The notes below the pieces were generated by a model. That model had not been told where the DNA came from, did no database searches, and saw nothing but the letters and a program-made list of their open reading frames with translations. From an uncultured Atopobium sp. (GTDB lineage: Bacteria > Actinomycetota > Coriobacteriia > Coriobacteriales > Atopobiaceae): a stretch of 64,000 nucleotides of DNA. The DNA is taken from the NCBI GenBank assembly GCA_916715765.1, contig CAKAPG010000004.1, positions 1 to 64,000 of the forward strand, read 5' to 3'. Of this stretch, positions 62,000 to 64,000 are shown in pieces. The stretch's first letter is position 1; each line of letters begins with the position of its first letter. Made by a program: the position numbers and the translations under genes.

Positions 62000-62809
62000 C
62001 TACTTAATCAGGACATTTCCCTCATAGCTGTCATGAACGTCCTGAGGTGTTACGCCCATGTGCTTCTTATAAAGCCTGCTGAAGTAGAACGGATCATTGT
62101 AACCAACCGCCTCGGAGGTCTCGCGGACAGAAAGACCAGATTGAAGCAGCTGCTGAGCATGGTCAAGACGTTTTGCAATGATGAACGTCATTGGGCGAAC
62201 GCCAAATGTTTGAACAAAATTGTTGGAGAAGCGCTGAGTGCTCATGCCACAGCGTTTAGCCAGACCAGGAATGGTAATTGGATCTGCAAAGTGAAGCTCA
62301 ATGTACGTGCGAGCCTCGGCCATGCTCTCCTGGACTTTTTGGCTGTTGGTGAGCAGGAACATTGACTTAATGAGCTCGGTACCGTTGACAATTTGTGCGA
62401 CACGGTTGTCCAGCGATGGGGTAGTGTTAAGTTTTTCCAGGTCAAGTGTCTTATCAAGAATACGATCGAATCCCTGAGGATCAAATGCGTATGCATTGAA
62501 GATTGGGCTGCTGGTATCTCCTTGAACGCCATCATAGTAGATATTTACATGGTCAAATGAGCGTCCATAGAGCGTGCGATACGTTACGGTCTGACCTGCA
62601 GGAGCGTGCACAACTGTGGTTCCTTCACAGATAAATTCTTTGCCGCCAATAGTAATCTCAGCTGATCCAAACACAGGAATAATGAAAACAGAATGAGCAA
62701 GCGAAAAAGTAACTTGGGAGTCAGCAATCTTCTGCTGGCGGTTGATCGAAAACACACTATACGTCTGCCGCGAATAGGTCTCTTTTAGCTCCTGCAGATT
62801 TGCCTGCAT
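62000..62809 (-). CDS. AraC-family transcriptional regulator
   Basis: 269 residues: an N-terminal cupin-like sensor (EFICEGTTVVHAPAGQTVTY) and a C-terminal double helix-turn-helix (ITIPGLAKRCGMSTQRFSNN and SVRETSEAVGYNDPFYFSRL, then GVTPQDVHDSY). This layout is typical of regulators of sugar use. Start ATG 62809 follows GAGGAG. It is convergent with the kdgT operon, separated by two terminators and repeat copy C; it may regulate that operon, but no shared site was seen. Confidence 0.88.
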   Translation of the reverse strand: MQANLQELKETYSRQTYSVFSINRQQKIADSQVTFSLAHSVFIIPVFGSAEITIGGKEFICEGTTVVHAPAGQTVTYRTLYGRSFDHVNIYYDGVQGDTSSPIFNAYAFDPQGFDRILDKTLDLEKLNTTPSLDNRVAQIVNGTELIKSMFLLTNSQKVQESMAEARTYIELHFADPITIPGLAKRCGMSTQRFSNNFVQTFGVRPMTFIIAKRLDHAQQLLQSGLSVRETSEAVGYNDPFYFSRLYKKHMGVTPQDVHDSYEGNVLIK

Positions 62810-63224
62810 AGAATCTCCTCATTTCAAAAGCGCTCTAATGCGCCGAATATTAAAAATAACATGGAGAGTATTTTAGCCAGCAGAACTGCGATTGCAACCC
62901 CAAAATCAAATAAAATGCCATTTCAGGGGTTAAATTTTGATTAACGAGAAAGACAATTGCCTACGTAACTTTAAGAGAATGATTTGAAAAAGAACAATTT
63001 ATGTATAAATTTTATCCATGTAAATCAAAGATATTCCATTTTGTTTATTTGCTTTAAACTGCCGATAAATAGCGTTTTTTGATACCATAAATTAGTTATG
63101 CACAAATGGATACTTCAGGTTAACTTTAGATACTGCAAACTTCGTTTAGATGCCGTAGCTTTCTTTTAGCCTGCCATGGATTCCATTGGTTTTTCAGGTC
63201 TTAGGTTTTATTGGCTTCTGTAGA
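62810..63224. other. AT-rich intergenic region, no gene seen
   Basis: About 415 bases between the divergent AraC and YidC-like genes. Both promoters must lie here. No protein-like frame, long repeat or stable hairpin was noticed. Confidence 0.5.
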
Positions 63225-63252
63225 GTTTTCTCGTAGAAGTTTTCTCGTAGAA
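63225..63252. repeat. Two tandem 14-base repeats before the YidC-like gene
   Basis: gttttctcgtagaa occurs twice in direct succession, ending 9 bases before ATG 63262. The second copy touches the likely ribosome site (AAGG), so it could influence translation or be a slippage product. Confidence 0.75.
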
Positions 63253-63261
63253 GGTTTGTAT

Positions 63262-64000
63262 ATGGAGCAGCTTGCACACGTTTTTTCACTTATCGTTCAG
63301 CCTGCATACGACTTGACCGGCAGTTGGTGGGCGGCAATCTTCCTTTTCACCCTTGCAACTAAAATCATCCTGATGCCTCTGGCGCTCTGGACGCAGCAAA
63401 ATTCTATTGTTATGGTGCGTCTTATGCCCGAGACCTTCCGCTTGAAGACACGTTACTTCGGCGACAGGGAGACCATCGAGGAGCGCTCCAACGAGCTCAA
63501 TAAAAAGGCAGGTTATCACCCGCTGCTGAGCCTTATTCCTCTGGCTATCCAGGTAGTCATCCTGTTTGGCCTGGTAGACGTCATTCATGGCATCACTGAT
63601 TCCGGCGCTCCGGGCACAGAGTTTTTGGGCATGACCCCAATTATTGACGGCGGCATCACCTGGATTATGCCTCTTGCAGCAGCTCTGTCCTCGGTTGCTC
63701 TTGGCCTTGCATCCAACAAGCTGAACCCACTCCAGCGCGAGCAGTCTCGTGCCGAGAAGAACACCACAAACGGCCTCTCTATTGCAATGTCGCTTGTACT
63801 TGCGGTTTACGTTGTTTGTGGCATGGCATTCTACTGGGTTTGCTCAAACCTTCTCTCAATCCTGGTCCAGATTGTCTGCAACATCATTATTGACCCTCGT
63901 AAACAGGTTGACTATGACGACCTCAACGCTGCTCGCGACGAGTTTGAGGCAATGGACGCAGCAACCAAGTCCACTCACAAGTGGTTCCAGCGCGATCCTC
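63262..64000 (+). CDS. yidC: YidC/Oxa1-family membrane protein insertase, N-terminal part (3' end outside window)
   Basis: The frame is open from ATG 63262 to the window edge (246 residues seen). It resembles the Gram-positive YidC core: a first helix region (SWWAAIFLFTLATKIILMPL), a charged cytoplasmic loop (RYFGDRETIEERSNELNKKA) and further helices (PLLSLIPLAIQVVILFGLVD; WIMPLAAALSSVALGLASNK; LSIAMSLVLAVYVVCGMAFY). These proteins insert and fold membrane proteins with or without SecYEG. No signal peptide or lipobox is visible at the start. The C-terminus is not visible, so a fused extra domain cannot be excluded. Confidence 0.82.
   Translation, partial: MEQLAHVFSLIVQPAYDLTGSWWAAIFLFTLATKIILMPLALWTQQNSIVMVRLMPETFRLKTRYFGDRETIEERSNELNKKAGYHPLLSLIPLAIQVVILFGLVDVIHGITDSGAPGTEFLGMTPIIDGGITWIMPLAAALSSVALGLASNKLNPLQREQSRAEKNTTNGLSIAMSLVLAVYVVCGMAFYWVCSNLLSILVQIVCNIIIDPRKQVDYDDLNAARDEFEAMDAATKSTHKWFQRDP

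Overview
The window looks like a chromosomal segment of a low-to-mid GC actinobacterium of the class Coriobacteriia, most like Atopobium/Lancefieldella. This is an inference from gene content, the style of the surface proteins and the mid-range GC; no rRNA or other marker gene is present to prove it. About 45 genes are supported. Three decayed genes, several dispersed repeats and about nine intrinsic terminators are also visible. No tRNA, rRNA or CRISPR array was seen.

Layout. 1-2096: the end of a GC-rich ECF importer cassette (ATPase, T protein, S protein). 2304-9771: a probable six-gene minus-strand operon reading S protein, T protein, double ATPase, PchR-like AraC regulator, then two half-size ABC transporters. 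A palindrome just upstream of it closely resembles one upstream of the Mn/Fe-type ABC importer at 56622-59387, so both are probably metal-regulated, and the first probably imports an iron chelate or haem. 10100-11929: glmS. 11997-16700: an accessory island with IS3-like ends, an IS256-type transposase remnant, gene fragments, an AbiE toxin-antitoxin pair and a DUF4160/DUF2442 pair. 17119-22388: an ABC-F protein and a MacA/MacB-like efflux system. 22471-26103: SIMPL protein, membrane methyltransferase and a GH2 glycosidase. 26682-29508: ApbE flavin transferase with two FMN reductases, one fused to a PAS-like domain.

30110-44633: three very large wall-anchored surface proteins with a small cytosolic protein between them. 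45176-54011: HD hydrolase, MetE-like protein, WYL regulator, HIRAN protein, acetyltransferase, CydDC exporter with a YgbA-like protein, and a Pr6Pr membrane protein. 54012-54658: a gene-free stretch of MITE-like inverted repeats. 54659-56550: small membrane protein, MFS transporter, membrane protein. 56622-59387: Mn/Fe-type ABC importer plus an unannotated 46-residue membrane peptide. 59771-62809: short-chain dehydrogenase, KdgT-like permease and an AraC regulator. 63262-end: the start of a YidC/Oxa1 insertase.

The most unusual signals are not genes. The 8-mer GGCGAGAA/TTCTCGCC occurs at least 22 times, roughly ten times the random expectation, and in places forms inverted pairs that serve as terminators, as DNA-uptake sequences do in Neisseria. 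There is also a 200-240-base repeat family (three copies) built from three related arms, and a set of short shared palindromes that may define two regulons.
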